Below are positions 1 through 7,600 of a stretch of DNA of 8,633 nucleotides, in pieces. Numbering within the stretch: the first letter of the stretch is position 1; every line of letters starts with the position of its first letter. Below the pieces are notes generated by a model. The model did not search any database and was not told the DNA's origin. It saw only the letters and a list, made by a program, of their open reading frames with translations. A program made the translations under genes and the position numbers. Location of the stretch: assembly GCA_937922955.1 (NCBI GenBank), contig CALAKO010000031.1:1-8633 (forward strand), written 5' to 3'. Origin of the DNA: an uncultured Peptococcaceae bacterium. GTDB lineage: Bacteria > Bacillota > Peptococcia > Peptococcales > Peptococcaceae.

Positions 1-500
1 CTGGCATTTCAAAGGGGCTTCTGTTCTATTACTTTCATAACAAAAAAACGCTTTATCTTGAAACCTATGATTACGTAATGCGGGTTGGCCGGGCAGCCAT
101 TGATGATCCGCATTTATTTGAAATCACGGATTTTTTTGAGCTTTTGACCTACGCCACTGAAAAAAAGCTGCACATCATGACAAAAATGCCCTATCTCTAT
201 GACTTTTCACTACGCACTTTTTACAGCGAAAAAGAAGAAATTGCAGCACCTCTCAAAGAAAAGATGGGCAGCGACATTGCAGAGATCTACCAAGTCTATT
301 TCCAAAATATTGACCGCAGCAAATTCGTTGACGGCGTGGATCCCATACAAGTGCTGAATATGTTGACATGGATGGCAGATGGCTACATTCATCTGCAGCA
401 GTTTACTGGTAACACCCACAACCTTGAGTCTCTGACGGAGGCGTTCAACACCTGGGTTCAGCTGTTGAAAAAGGCATCGTATAAGGAGGAATTTCAATGA
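1..500 (+). CDS. TetR/AcrR-family transcriptional regulator (5' end cut by window edge)
   Basis: This is a DNA-binding repressor that probably controls the exporter genes directly downstream. The frame is open from base 3 with no start or stop before it, so the gene begins outside the window; 165 codons are visible, and a typical TetR protein has about 190-210, so roughly 30-40 N-terminal residues are missing. The first visible residues (GISKGLLFYYFHNKKTLYLE) match the recognition helix and following segment of the TetR helix-turn-helix, whose usual form is G-x-S-K-G-x-x-Y-x-Y-F-x-x-K-x-x-L. The internal ATG at 78 lies after this motif and is not the real start. The rest is a mostly helical ligand-binding domain of no recognisable subfamily. 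The TGA at 498-500 overlaps the ATG of the ABC ATPase, which points to translational coupling and one operon. Autoregulation, and an exporter substrate or similar molecule as the inducer, are inferences from the family and arrangement. Confidence 0.87.
   Translation, partial: GISKGLLFYYFHNKKTLYLETYDYVMRVGRAAIDDPHLFEITDFFELLTYATEKKLHIMTKMPYLYDFSLRTFYSEKEEIAAPLKEKMGSDIAEIYQVYFQNIDRSKFVDGVDPIQVLNMLTWMADGYIHLQQFTGNTHNLESLTEAFNTWVQLLKKASYKEEFQ
483..490 (+). promoter_or_regulatory. Shine-Dalgarno site of the ABC ATPase gene
   Basis: AAGGAGGA lies six bases upstream of the ATG at 497 and inside the last codons of the TetR gene. It is close to a perfect anti-16S match and fixes the ATPase start at 497 despite the ATGA overlap with the upstream gene. 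Confidence 0.85.
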
Positions 501-1330
501 ATGTGCTGCAAATCGACCATTTGACACACGATTACGGAAACGGAAAAGGCATTTTCGATGTGTCGTTCAGCGTCGGCGAAGGCGAGGTCTTTGGCTTTCT
601 CGGCCCCAATGGCGCTGGAAAAACAACCACCATTCGCCATCTCATGGGCTTTATTCGCCCGAAAAAGGGCTGCTGCCGCATTGATGGCAAAGACTGCTGG
701 AAAGCACGCGCCGAAATCCAGCAACATCTCGGCTACATTCCTGGTGAAATCAATTTTTTTGACGATATGAGCGGGCGGGAGTTTCTCCGCTTCATGGCTC
801 GCTATCGTCAGATTCCTGCAGAGAATCGCCAGAAAGAATTGCTGGAACGCTTTGAGTTGAATCCAAAAGGGAAGATCAAAAAGATGAGCAAGGGCATGAA
901 GCAAAAGCTCGGCATTGTCGCCGCCTTGATGCACGATCCCCAAATACTCATTCTCGACGAACCCACGTCCGGCCTGGACCCACTGATGCAAAACCTTTTC
1001 ATTCAACTGATTGCGGAAGAAAAGGCACGCGGCAAAACCATTCTCCTGTCCAGCCACATGTTTGAAGAAGTTGAACGCACCTGTGACCGCATTGGCATCA
1101 TCCGCCAGGGACGCATGGTCGCCATCGATTCGGTGGACACCTTGCGAAGCCGTCACCTACGCACCTACACGGTGCAGCTGGACACACCGGAACTGGCGCA
1201 AAACTTTGCTGCCGATTTCGACGGGCATTGCGATGGAACCAGCGTCACGGTGACAAGCCGCCAGAATCTGGAAAGTATTTTTCTGGATTATTACGAAGGA
1301 GGAACGGACGATGAACGCAACGCTTTATAA
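497..1330 (+). CDS. ABC-2 type exporter, ATP-binding subunit
   Basis: This 277-residue cytoplasmic ATPase powers an ABC-2 type (NatA/CcmA-like) exporter and pairs with the permease encoded immediately downstream. All nucleotide-binding motifs are visible: Walker A GPNGAGKTT at residues 36-44, a Q-loop region reading GYIPGE at about 79-84 (Gly/Glu instead of Gln, as is common in this exporter subfamily), a signature motif MSKGMKQ at 130-136 in place of classical LSGGQ, Walker B ILILDEP at 150-156, the D-loop SGLDP at 158-162, and the H-loop SSH with His187. About 80 residues follow the ATPase core, ending in a YYEGG-type tail usual for these subunits. The start at 497 is set by a strong ribosome binding site; the gene overlaps TetR by ATGA and the permease by 20 bases. 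The substrate cannot be read from the sequence; drug, peptide or lipid-like molecules are typical. Confidence 0.96.
   Translation: MNVLQIDHLTHDYGNGKGIFDVSFSVGEGEVFGFLGPNGAGKTTTIRHLMGFIRPKKGCCRIDGKDCWKARAEIQQHLGYIPGEINFFDDMSGREFLRFMARYRQIPAENRQKELLERFELNPKGKIKKMSKGMKQKLGIVAALMHDPQILILDEPTSGLDPLMQNLFIQLIAEEKARGKTILLSSHMFEEVERTCDRIGIIRQGRMVAIDSVDTLRSRHLRTYTVQLDTPELAQNFAADFDGHCDGTSVTVTSRQNLESIFLDYYEGGTDDERNAL
1296..1303 (+). promoter_or_regulatory. Shine-Dalgarno site of the ABC permease gene
   Basis: AAGGAGGA lies seven bases before the ATG at 1311, within the last codons of the ATPase gene. It supports a permease start at 1311, giving a 20-base overlap with the ATPase gene and probable coupled translation. 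Confidence 0.83.
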
Positions 1331-2108
1331 AAGAGAACTGAAAAACAGCCTTAAGCTGCTGCTCATTCTCGCCGCTGTTATGGCCATGTACATCAGCATC
1401 ATCATTTACATGTACGAACCGGAAATGATGGCATTGCTCGACGATTACGCCAAGGCTATGCCAGAAATAATGGCCGCCGTTGGCATGACCGCCGGCGCCA
1501 CCGATTTGCTCGGCTTTATGATTTCTTATTTGTATGGGTTTATCTTACTGGTGTTTCCAATGGTGTTCTGCATTCTGCGCAGCAACAGCTTGCTCGCCAA
1601 ATATGCCAGCAGCGGTGCCATGAGTTATCTGCTGGCTGCACCGGTGCGCCGCCGGTCCATCGTTTCCACTCAAATTGGCGCACTCATCAGCGGCATTGTG
1701 TTGCTGCTGCTCTTTGCGACCGGTCTGGAAATTGGTGTGGCTGAACACTATTTTCCTGGCGAGCTGGATCTTATTGGCCTGCTGGCCGTTAACAGCGGCT
1801 TGCTCTGTTTGCATCTCTTTATCGGCAGCATTTGTCTCTTCTTCTCCAGCCTTTTTGCCGATACTCGTTACAGCCTCGCTTTTGGCGCTGGCATTCCGAC
1901 GCTGATGTATGTGCTGCAGATGCTTGCCAACGCCGGTGACAAAGCTGCGGACTTGAAATACGCCACTTTTTTCACCCTCTATGACGCCAGTGGACTTGCA
2001 GCCGGCGACCTCGACGCTCTTGCCTACAGCAGCCTTCTTTTATTGGGCGCAGTTCTCTTGTATGCCGCCACCAGCCTTGTTTTCTGCCGCAAAAACTTTT
2101 CTATTTGA
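1311..2108 (+). CDS. ABC-2 type exporter, membrane permease subunit
   Basis: This 265-residue integral membrane protein is the transport channel partner of the ATPase encoded just upstream. By eye there are six hydrophobic segments, at about residues 15-35, 67-89, 122-142, 155-182, 187-206 and 239-258, which is the standard ABC-2 permease layout. The stretch YLLAAPVRRRSIVSTQ at 106-121 matches the conserved cytoplasmic segment before the third helix in this family (L-x-x-P-V/I-x-R). The short N-terminus, about 14 residues with several basic positions, starts inside. There is no signal peptide beyond the first helix. The small size and single permease gene suggest a homodimer working with two ATPase copies; this is inference. 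It is the last gene of the plus-strand operon and is followed 25 bases later by a strong terminator. Substrate unknown. Confidence 0.92.
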   Translation: MNATLYKRELKNSLKLLLILAAVMAMYISIIIYMYEPEMMALLDDYAKAMPEIMAAVGMTAGATDLLGFMISYLYGFILLVFPMVFCILRSNSLLAKYASSGAMSYLLAAPVRRRSIVSTQIGALISGIVLLLLFATGLEIGVAEHYFPGELDLIGLLAVNSGLLCLHLFIGSICLFFSSLFADTRYSLAFGAGIPTLMYVLQMLANAGDKAADLKYATFFTLYDASGLAAGDLDALAYSSLLLLGAVLLYAATSLVFCRKNFSI

Positions 2109-2133
2109 ATCAAGCAAACGCATTGTGCACAGC

Positions 2134-2170
2134 AAAACGCCGCGATCACAACCTGTGATCGCGGCGTTTT
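2134..2170. terminator. Bidirectional intrinsic terminator between converging operons
   Basis: A perfect 17-bp inverted repeat (2134-2150 with 2154-2170) surrounds a three-base ACC loop. The GC-rich core CGCCGCGATCACA is flanked by four A bases on the left and four T bases on the right, so both strands read as hairpin plus U-tract; the plus strand continues TTTTCTTT. It sits in the 80-base gap between the permease stop at 2108 and the stop of the converging flavoprotein gene at 2189, so it can end both transcripts. Confidence 0.9.
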
Positions 2171-2188
2171 CTTTATCCATACATTCTT

Positions 2189-3292
2189 CTATTCATTCGA
2201 TCGAAAAGTGCGCGTAATGGTCTCAGCAAATTCCTGCACACGTTGTTCAATACCTGGCAGCTGCAACACCGTGCCTGGGTCGTTTGCCATCTCCATAATG
2301 GCAAAATGACCCGGCAAATAAAAGCTCTTATTCATATTGAGCGCTGCAATGAGCTGTTTGGCGAGAATGTCACAACCACTGTACCCACTGACAATCACTG
2401 CAAAGAGCGCTTTGTCATAAAACGCCCGTTTGCGATAGAGCGCTGTCAATCGATTAATAAATGCGGTCAAGTTGGCTGAGATGGCATCGTTATAGTTCGG
2501 ACAAACCATGACGATGGCGTTGGCAGTTTTGATAGACGGATACACATTGTCCACCATCACACCGCCATAAAAGCAGCTTTCTTTTTCACCGAAGTGCAGA
2601 CAGGCCTTATACGGACAGCCGGCACAATCCTGCACAGCACCATTGCGCAGCCCAATTTCTTCAACAGCAAAACCTTCCAGCTCGGCGCTAACGGCATGCC
2701 AGAGAGCAAACGTGTTCGACGTTTTATGATTAGACGCATGCAGCACGGTCAGCTTTGGCATAGAATACCGATGGCCTTCAAAAGCCATCACCGCGGTCAC
2801 CAAGTGGCAAGCCGCCTCCGCATAAGCCGCCATAAGATCGTCATTCCCCAGCTTATGAGCTGCAACGGTGAAATTCCGCAGCGATCCGGTGCCTTCCACA
2901 AGGGAACGCCCCACAAAGGCACAACCGCTCATATTGGCGGCCAACACCAGTTCTTGAGCCACTGATTTGGTGTAAAGCTCACTTTGAGCATCCACAATGA
3001 CACCGCCGAGCCAGCCTTCCAGCAAGTGAGGCTGGCGACGCAGCACACGCAGCAAACGGCCAAGTTCAAAATTGATGCCATCGCTGCCCAAATCGACGAC
3101 GAAGAGCACACGAGCAAACGCAGCGCCCAATGCCACCGGATGCGAAAGAAAGTACGTTTCCGCTTCTTCCGCACTGCAGATCAAGTGCGATTCCACCTGG
3201 TCCAGTGCCTGCTTCAGCACTGCAGCAAGACGTGAATTTTCCTTATCGCCCGCCTCACGCGGCATGACTACGAGTAAATGGTTGTCTTCCAT
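2189..3292 (-). CDS. NAD(P)H:FMN reductase-like flavoprotein with four-cysteine cluster and duplicated flavodoxin-like fold
   Basis: This is a 367-residue cytoplasmic protein. The C-terminal half (about residues 178-367) is a clear NADPH-dependent FMN reductase / flavodoxin-fold domain: strand LTVLHAS then the phosphate loop ASNHKTSNT at 186-194, the segment CPNYNDAISANLTAFINR at 264-281, which corresponds to the family's P-x-Y-x-x-x-x-S-x-x-L-K-x-F-x-D-R flavin-binding region, and VSGYSG at 301-306. Between the first strands lie Cys223, Cys226, Cys231 and Cys240 (C-x2-C-x4-C-x8-C), where iron-sulfur flavoproteins of this family carry a compact cluster motif. The spacing differs from the usual one, so a [4Fe-4S] cluster is plausible but unproven. 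Residues 1-175 also read as alternating strands and helices (HLLVVMPRE, RVLFVVDLG, GWLGGVIVDAQSE) and may be a degenerate second flavodoxin fold. Normal members have about 180-240 residues. It starts 29 bases after the dehydrogenase-like gene; the ribosome binding site is weak, which suggests reliance on coupling. The redox partner is unknown. Confidence 0.8.
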   Translation of the reverse strand: MEDNHLLVVMPREAGDKENSRLAAVLKQALDQVESHLICSAEEAETYFLSHPVALGAAFARVLFVVDLGSDGINFELGRLLRVLRRQPHLLEGWLGGVIVDAQSELYTKSVAQELVLAANMSGCAFVGRSLVEGTGSLRNFTVAAHKLGNDDLMAAYAEAACHLVTAVMAFEGHRYSMPKLTVLHASNHKTSNTFALWHAVSAELEGFAVEEIGLRNGAVQDCAGCPYKACLHFGEKESCFYGGVMVDNVYPSIKTANAIVMVCPNYNDAISANLTAFINRLTALYRKRAFYDKALFAVIVSGYSGCDILAKQLIAALNMNKSFYLPGHFAIMEMANDPGTVLQLPGIEQRVQEFAETITRTFRSNE

Positions 3293-3321
3293 TCCATTTT
3301 CATCTTCTTTCTGAAAAATCG

Positions 3322-4590
3322 TCAGTTAATGGCTCTCAATGAAGCCTGCGAGTCATAGATACGCGCCATCAATGTTTCTGGCAATGGCAGCATTTCATGT
3401 GCCTGACCGGCCGATGTGTAGCGATTTTTTACCCCCATATAGCTGCCGCCTAGAAAAACGGAGCCATAATGCCATTCGCCACGCAGCGTTGCCAGAATCG
3501 ACAGCACACCAGAGGAATACGCTGGCGCCACAAAAGGCTTGAAGCCAATCTCACGCATACGTACATTGGCATTCAGCGCCAGCTCGGTCAGCGCCCGTGA
3601 GCAGGCATCGTCGTAATGCGCAATCGAATCAGCGATGACCAACTCCTTGCCATGACCGCCGAAACAGCGGCCTTCCGTTAAAAATCTAGCAAAGCGATTG
3701 TCTTTTTTCGCATAATACGCCGCCCGTGCGTTCATCACACCGAGCCCATACCCCTGGATTTGCTCCGGCAAGAGGCCCAGTCCATCAAACTCCCCAGCTT
3801 CGTTGCAGTTGCTCGCCAGCCAGGCCGCTTTCGCCAACGGATCTACCGGATCGGCAACCTCACAGAACAACCCGCGGAACTGCGCCGCTCGTGCTTGTTT
3901 GGCATAGGCGCTGATGATGGCGGTGTTCTTTTCCAGCTGCACCATACGCACATCGTCCACACTGCTGCCAACAGCCGGAACCCCCGCCGACGCCACAAAC
4001 ACAAAAACATCGCAGTCAAAAAGCCGCTCCTGTGATACGATCTCCACCGCCGGCAAGGCATCATACTCCCACGGCAGCGCGATTTGATTGGCCTCAAATT
4101 CCCAGCGTGCCGCCACGTTTTCGTTCAGGTCGCAGATGCCAATACGTTCAATGCAGTCGCCCCCCAGGAGATGCAGCCCAATAAGAATGTGACTGCCCAC
4201 ATCGCCTAGCGCCAGAATGTGCACCCTCTTCTTGCCGCCAGACAGCGGCATCTTTTCCGTCAGCAGCTCCTGCCAGCGTGGATGCAGATGGTTCACCGCA
4301 CGCAGTCTGCCAGCCGCGATCGCCGCCTGCACCAGCGCATCCAACGGTCCCCATTGCCTCCGCTGTGCGGCGGCCTGCTGTTCCAGCACCGTCGTTGACA
4401 GCCAGCCTGCGTCCTCCTGTGTTTGGTAAAGCTGCGCGTCGTGCGTCACCTGAAAATGTGCGCGCGATGCCATCAACGGGCGCTCAAACAGAAACACGGA
4501 CACGTCCTGCTGCTCTGCTGCCGCTGCTTCGGGCAAATCAAGTGCCGTCCAGCTGCAGCACACCGTGTTGTTGACACGATAATAATACAT
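3322..4590 (-). CDS. Lactate/malate dehydrogenase-superfamily protein with long N-terminal extension and altered active site
   Basis: This 422-residue protein has a C-terminal region of about 300 residues resembling NAD-dependent L-lactate/malate dehydrogenases, preceded by about 120 residues I do not recognise (usual family length is 310-330). Visible family features are a Rossmann strand and loop VHILALGDVGSH at 123-134 (the first Gly of GxGxxG appears to be Ala127), an acidic strand end ICDLNE at 152-157 with Asp154 where NAD ribose is bound, VFVFVASAGVPAVG at 195-208, Arg215 in the substrate loop region, and ADPVD at 246-250 in place of the usual TNPVD. The catalytic-His motif reads GGHGKE at 311-316 (usually GEHGDS) with His313 kept. 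In the helix that normally carries D-x-x-R, the residues read VMNAR at 285-289: Arg289 is kept but the Asp that pairs with the His appears to be Met286. The protein could be an unusual 2-hydroxyacid dehydrogenase or a non-catalytic NAD(H)-binding relative. It lies 50 bases after the giant fusion gene and 29 bases before the flavoprotein gene. Confidence 0.77.
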   Translation of the reverse strand: MYYYRVNNTVCCSWTALDLPEAAAAEQQDVSVFLFERPLMASRAHFQVTHDAQLYQTQEDAGWLSTTVLEQQAAAQRRQWGPLDALVQAAIAAGRLRAVNHLHPRWQELLTEKMPLSGGKKRVHILALGDVGSHILIGLHLLGGDCIERIGICDLNENVAARWEFEANQIALPWEYDALPAVEIVSQERLFDCDVFVFVASAGVPAVGSSVDDVRMVQLEKNTAIISAYAKQARAAQFRGLFCEVADPVDPLAKAAWLASNCNEAGEFDGLGLLPEQIQGYGLGVMNARAAYYAKKDNRFARFLTEGRCFGGHGKELVIADSIAHYDDACSRALTELALNANVRMREIGFKPFVAPAYSSGVLSILATLRGEWHYGSVFLGGSYMGVKNRYTSAGQAHEMLPLPETLMARIYDSQASLRAIN

Positions 4591-4597
4591 GTTCTTT

Positions 4598-4607
4598 CTT
4601 CCTTTCC
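4598..4607 (-). promoter_or_regulatory. Probable ribosome binding site of the dehydrogenase-like gene
   Basis: Read on the minus strand this is GGAAAGGAAG, with its AGGA core nine bases before the ATG at 4590. The next in-frame ATG is about 40 codons further in, so this site supports keeping the long N-terminal extension. Confidence 0.6.
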
Positions 4608-4640
4608 GCCACAGACAATCGCCGCGAAAGCTGCGGCATT

Positions 4641-7600
4641 TTATTGCTTCAACCGATCGAGCATCTTCAAATCGTTATCCAGATAGACGCTCGCCGCTAG
4701 ATTTGGGTCGTAAGTCACGCAAGCCCCGCGATCCGGCGCCGATGGAACGGTAATCACTTCGCCGAGACGCTCCATGGTGAGATTGCGTCCGTAGCGGGCA
4801 CGGTACGATTCTTCCAACGCATAGAAAATATCACGCGCATTGCGAATGCAGCAGGCTGAAAACTCAAACAGGGCATCGCGAGTCGCGCCACTTAAATCCG
4901 GGTTGGTGTACGGCAAAACGGGATTGACCGACGGAGACACCTTGGCAATATTGAAATGCGCACGGTCCACCGTGTCGCCGCCAATGAACGGGTAGAGTGA
5001 CGACTCCACATACCACTTGCGTACATTCGGTATGTAGTACACGCTGTCCGCTTCCACACCACGGCGCCTCATGCGGTCACGTCCAACGCCAGTAATGACA
5101 CCAAAGACCAGCTCGCGAATCGGCACCGACTCCTGCTGCAGCAATTCGTCCAAGGCCGTGAAACGTTTACCAATGTTCATGATGTCGTCAACAAGGATGA
5201 CCGGGCGATCAAAGGAACGAATCATCCGCACCTGATCGGCCAGCGGCGGATAACTTTCAAACGGACCAACGCTGTAGTCGGAAAGATCTTCCTTGTAAAC
5301 CGTGTCCGTATGCATGGTTTTTGTGACCGTGTTTGGAATGACACGTTCCCGCAAAATGCGGCCAAACGGCACGCACATGTTGTCGCCCAACAAGCGCGGT
5401 GTCACGGTCTCATTTGGCACCCCGTTGATGGCGGTGATTTTTTCCACCATGCGTGGGAAAATAACTTCTGATGCCAGTGAAAGCACCAACTCGCCAGGGT
5501 ACAGCGCGCGCAGTGTCGTTTGCAGCCGACGATACCCCGTTTCAATCACTCGCACCACCTGCGGCTCACTGATCAGCGGCTCTTTGATGTAGTTTTGCAA
5601 ATTGCGCAGAATAACAATCGGCTGACGCATATCAACAATGTACACCGGCATGGCAGCTTCCATTTGTTCCGCCAGCACGAATCCCTGCCTCTGCACAGCA
5701 TCCATGATGTAAGCGCTTGGCATGGCATCTTTCGGGAAGAACATGGCGTATCCGCAGCCTTCCGCACAAGCTCCGGCCAATGCCTCCGTTAAAAGCAGCT
5801 GAGCGGGATCGCTGATGATTTCATCTCGACTCGTATAGAGTCCGCTGATGAGCAAAATCTTCCCAGTGGTGTTGCGCCGCACCTGATCGGCCAGCTCTAA
5901 ATCCCCTAGGACATCATACAGAGATTCCGGCGCCATCAGCCGACCGCGAACCACCCCGACAAGGCGATTGTTACGAAGACGATTGCGCAATAAAATCAAC
6001 ATATCGCCGGAACAATTCATGTTGTCACAGATGATGTCCGCGTATTCCGAACGCGCAAGAATGCTGTTGTAGATCTCTTCCATCAGCTCCTCAGTTGGAT
6101 GCTCCACCATTTCAAACGACAACACCTTGCCATCCACCAGCGGCTTGTATTCCGGTTCACGCAAATAGAGACCACTGGAATAAATGTAGCCCTGGACCAT
6201 TGGATCCACCAAATTTGACACATCACGATTCAAATCAATGTTCTCACGCAGCATGGTCGAAGAAATATCGCGGAATTCTTTTGGAAGATCGACAATTTCT
6301 ACCTTGCCGTGCACCGTCTTCAATGCTTCAAGAATATCCGAATCCATGTCTTTTCCGCGACGGAAAATAATATGATTCATCGTGTGAATGGAATGCTCCG
6401 TCACCGGTTTGCGGTAGCTGGACGCATTGGTGATGACGTCGCTGCCCGTTACCATGTAGACCTCGCGTGGCGCAAAGATCTCTTTCAGTTGCTGCAAATC
6501 CCGTGGATTGGCAATATTGATTGGAATTTGATACGGGAAAATATTGACGTGAAACTCGTCCGCCACAGACATATTAACAATCTTGCGGCGAATCAGATGC
6601 GGCTGAGCCTTTTTCGACCAGGAAAATTCATCAACAGCAAGGTACACCTCAAATCCTTGATCTCGGATGGTTCGCATAATTTCCTTATGCGAGCGTGTGA
6701 ACGGATCAAAAGTTCCCGGCAAAAATGCCACCTTCGACCATTCAACCACATCGAAGGTCTGATGATCCATGCGCCACTGGCTGATGAAGGTTGAAATCGA
6801 CGACACCGCTGACGCACGAGCAAAGAGACTGATGTCGCCGCCATCCACTTCTGAAAGCAAAAAGAGGATTTTACGACAGCCCGTTGTAAAAAGATAATAC
6901 TTTTCTTCGACCGACATAAGCATGTCTTCCAGGCCAACGTCTGAGCTGAAAACATCGCTCAGTACCATCATCGCTTCCTGACGCACGTTTTCTCGATAGC
7001 AGGCCATGCCCTTGAGAATAGCACCCAAAAGCAGATGTCTGCGGTGGCAATAATCCTCTTCACTGATGGCAAACCGCTCCGGATAATTTTGGAAATAACG
7101 CAGCAAATACCCCATTGTATCCAACGCGCGCATAACAATGCCGTCGTTGCTGCTCGCCAAAAGGCCAGTGATATGAGCAATCATTTCATCCAGCTGCGTC
7201 GGCGGCAGCCACAGCAGCGTGCGCGCTAAATATTCCGGAATGTAACGCGAGTAACGGGCGTCGGCCACTTCCAGGGCACCGACCAATTCCGTTACCACCT
7301 CGTTGCGTTCGTCGATGCGCAGCACTGGGAACAGCTGGCTCATGGCCTGACCAGCGTCACGCGGCACCACCATGATGTCGTTGACTTTGAGCAAATTTGA
7401 AAAATGTGCCGCAATGTGCAGACGGTGCTGACTTGGGTCCTGACGAATTTGGTCGCTCAGCAGACGAATGTTCACCGCCTTGACAATCCAAGGCGTTGCC
7501 GTCTGCAGATTTTCCAAGAAGATGTCGGAAATGGTATCCGCATTGCAAAACGTTTGACACGAGGTATCGCTGTTTTTTCCCAGCTCGCTCAACATCTTAT

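Noticed and set aside
78..80. ATG at 78 as the start of the TetR gene
   Set aside because: It falls after the helix-turn-helix recognition segment, which is encoded in the same frame from base 3, so the gene starts outside the window.
494..1156. A 220-codon minus-strand open frame opposite the ABC ATPase
   Set aside because: The plus strand encodes all ABC ATPase motifs with a strong ribosome binding site; the antisense translation is His/Ala-rich and featureless.
3322..4590. Calling the dehydrogenase-like gene ldh or mdh
   Set aside because: The apparent loss of the catalytic Asp, the altered motifs and the 120-residue extension make a standard lactate or malate dehydrogenase unlikely.
4621..4637. 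GCCGC/GCGGC hairpin between the fusion gene and the dehydrogenase-like gene
   Set aside because: It has only five base pairs and a seven-base loop, and no U-tract follows in the minus-strand direction; it is unlikely to terminate transcription.
6309..6794. A 161-codon plus-strand open frame opposite the nucleotidyltransferase domain
   Set aside because: It is antisense to a region with clear NadD-like motifs and has no independent support.
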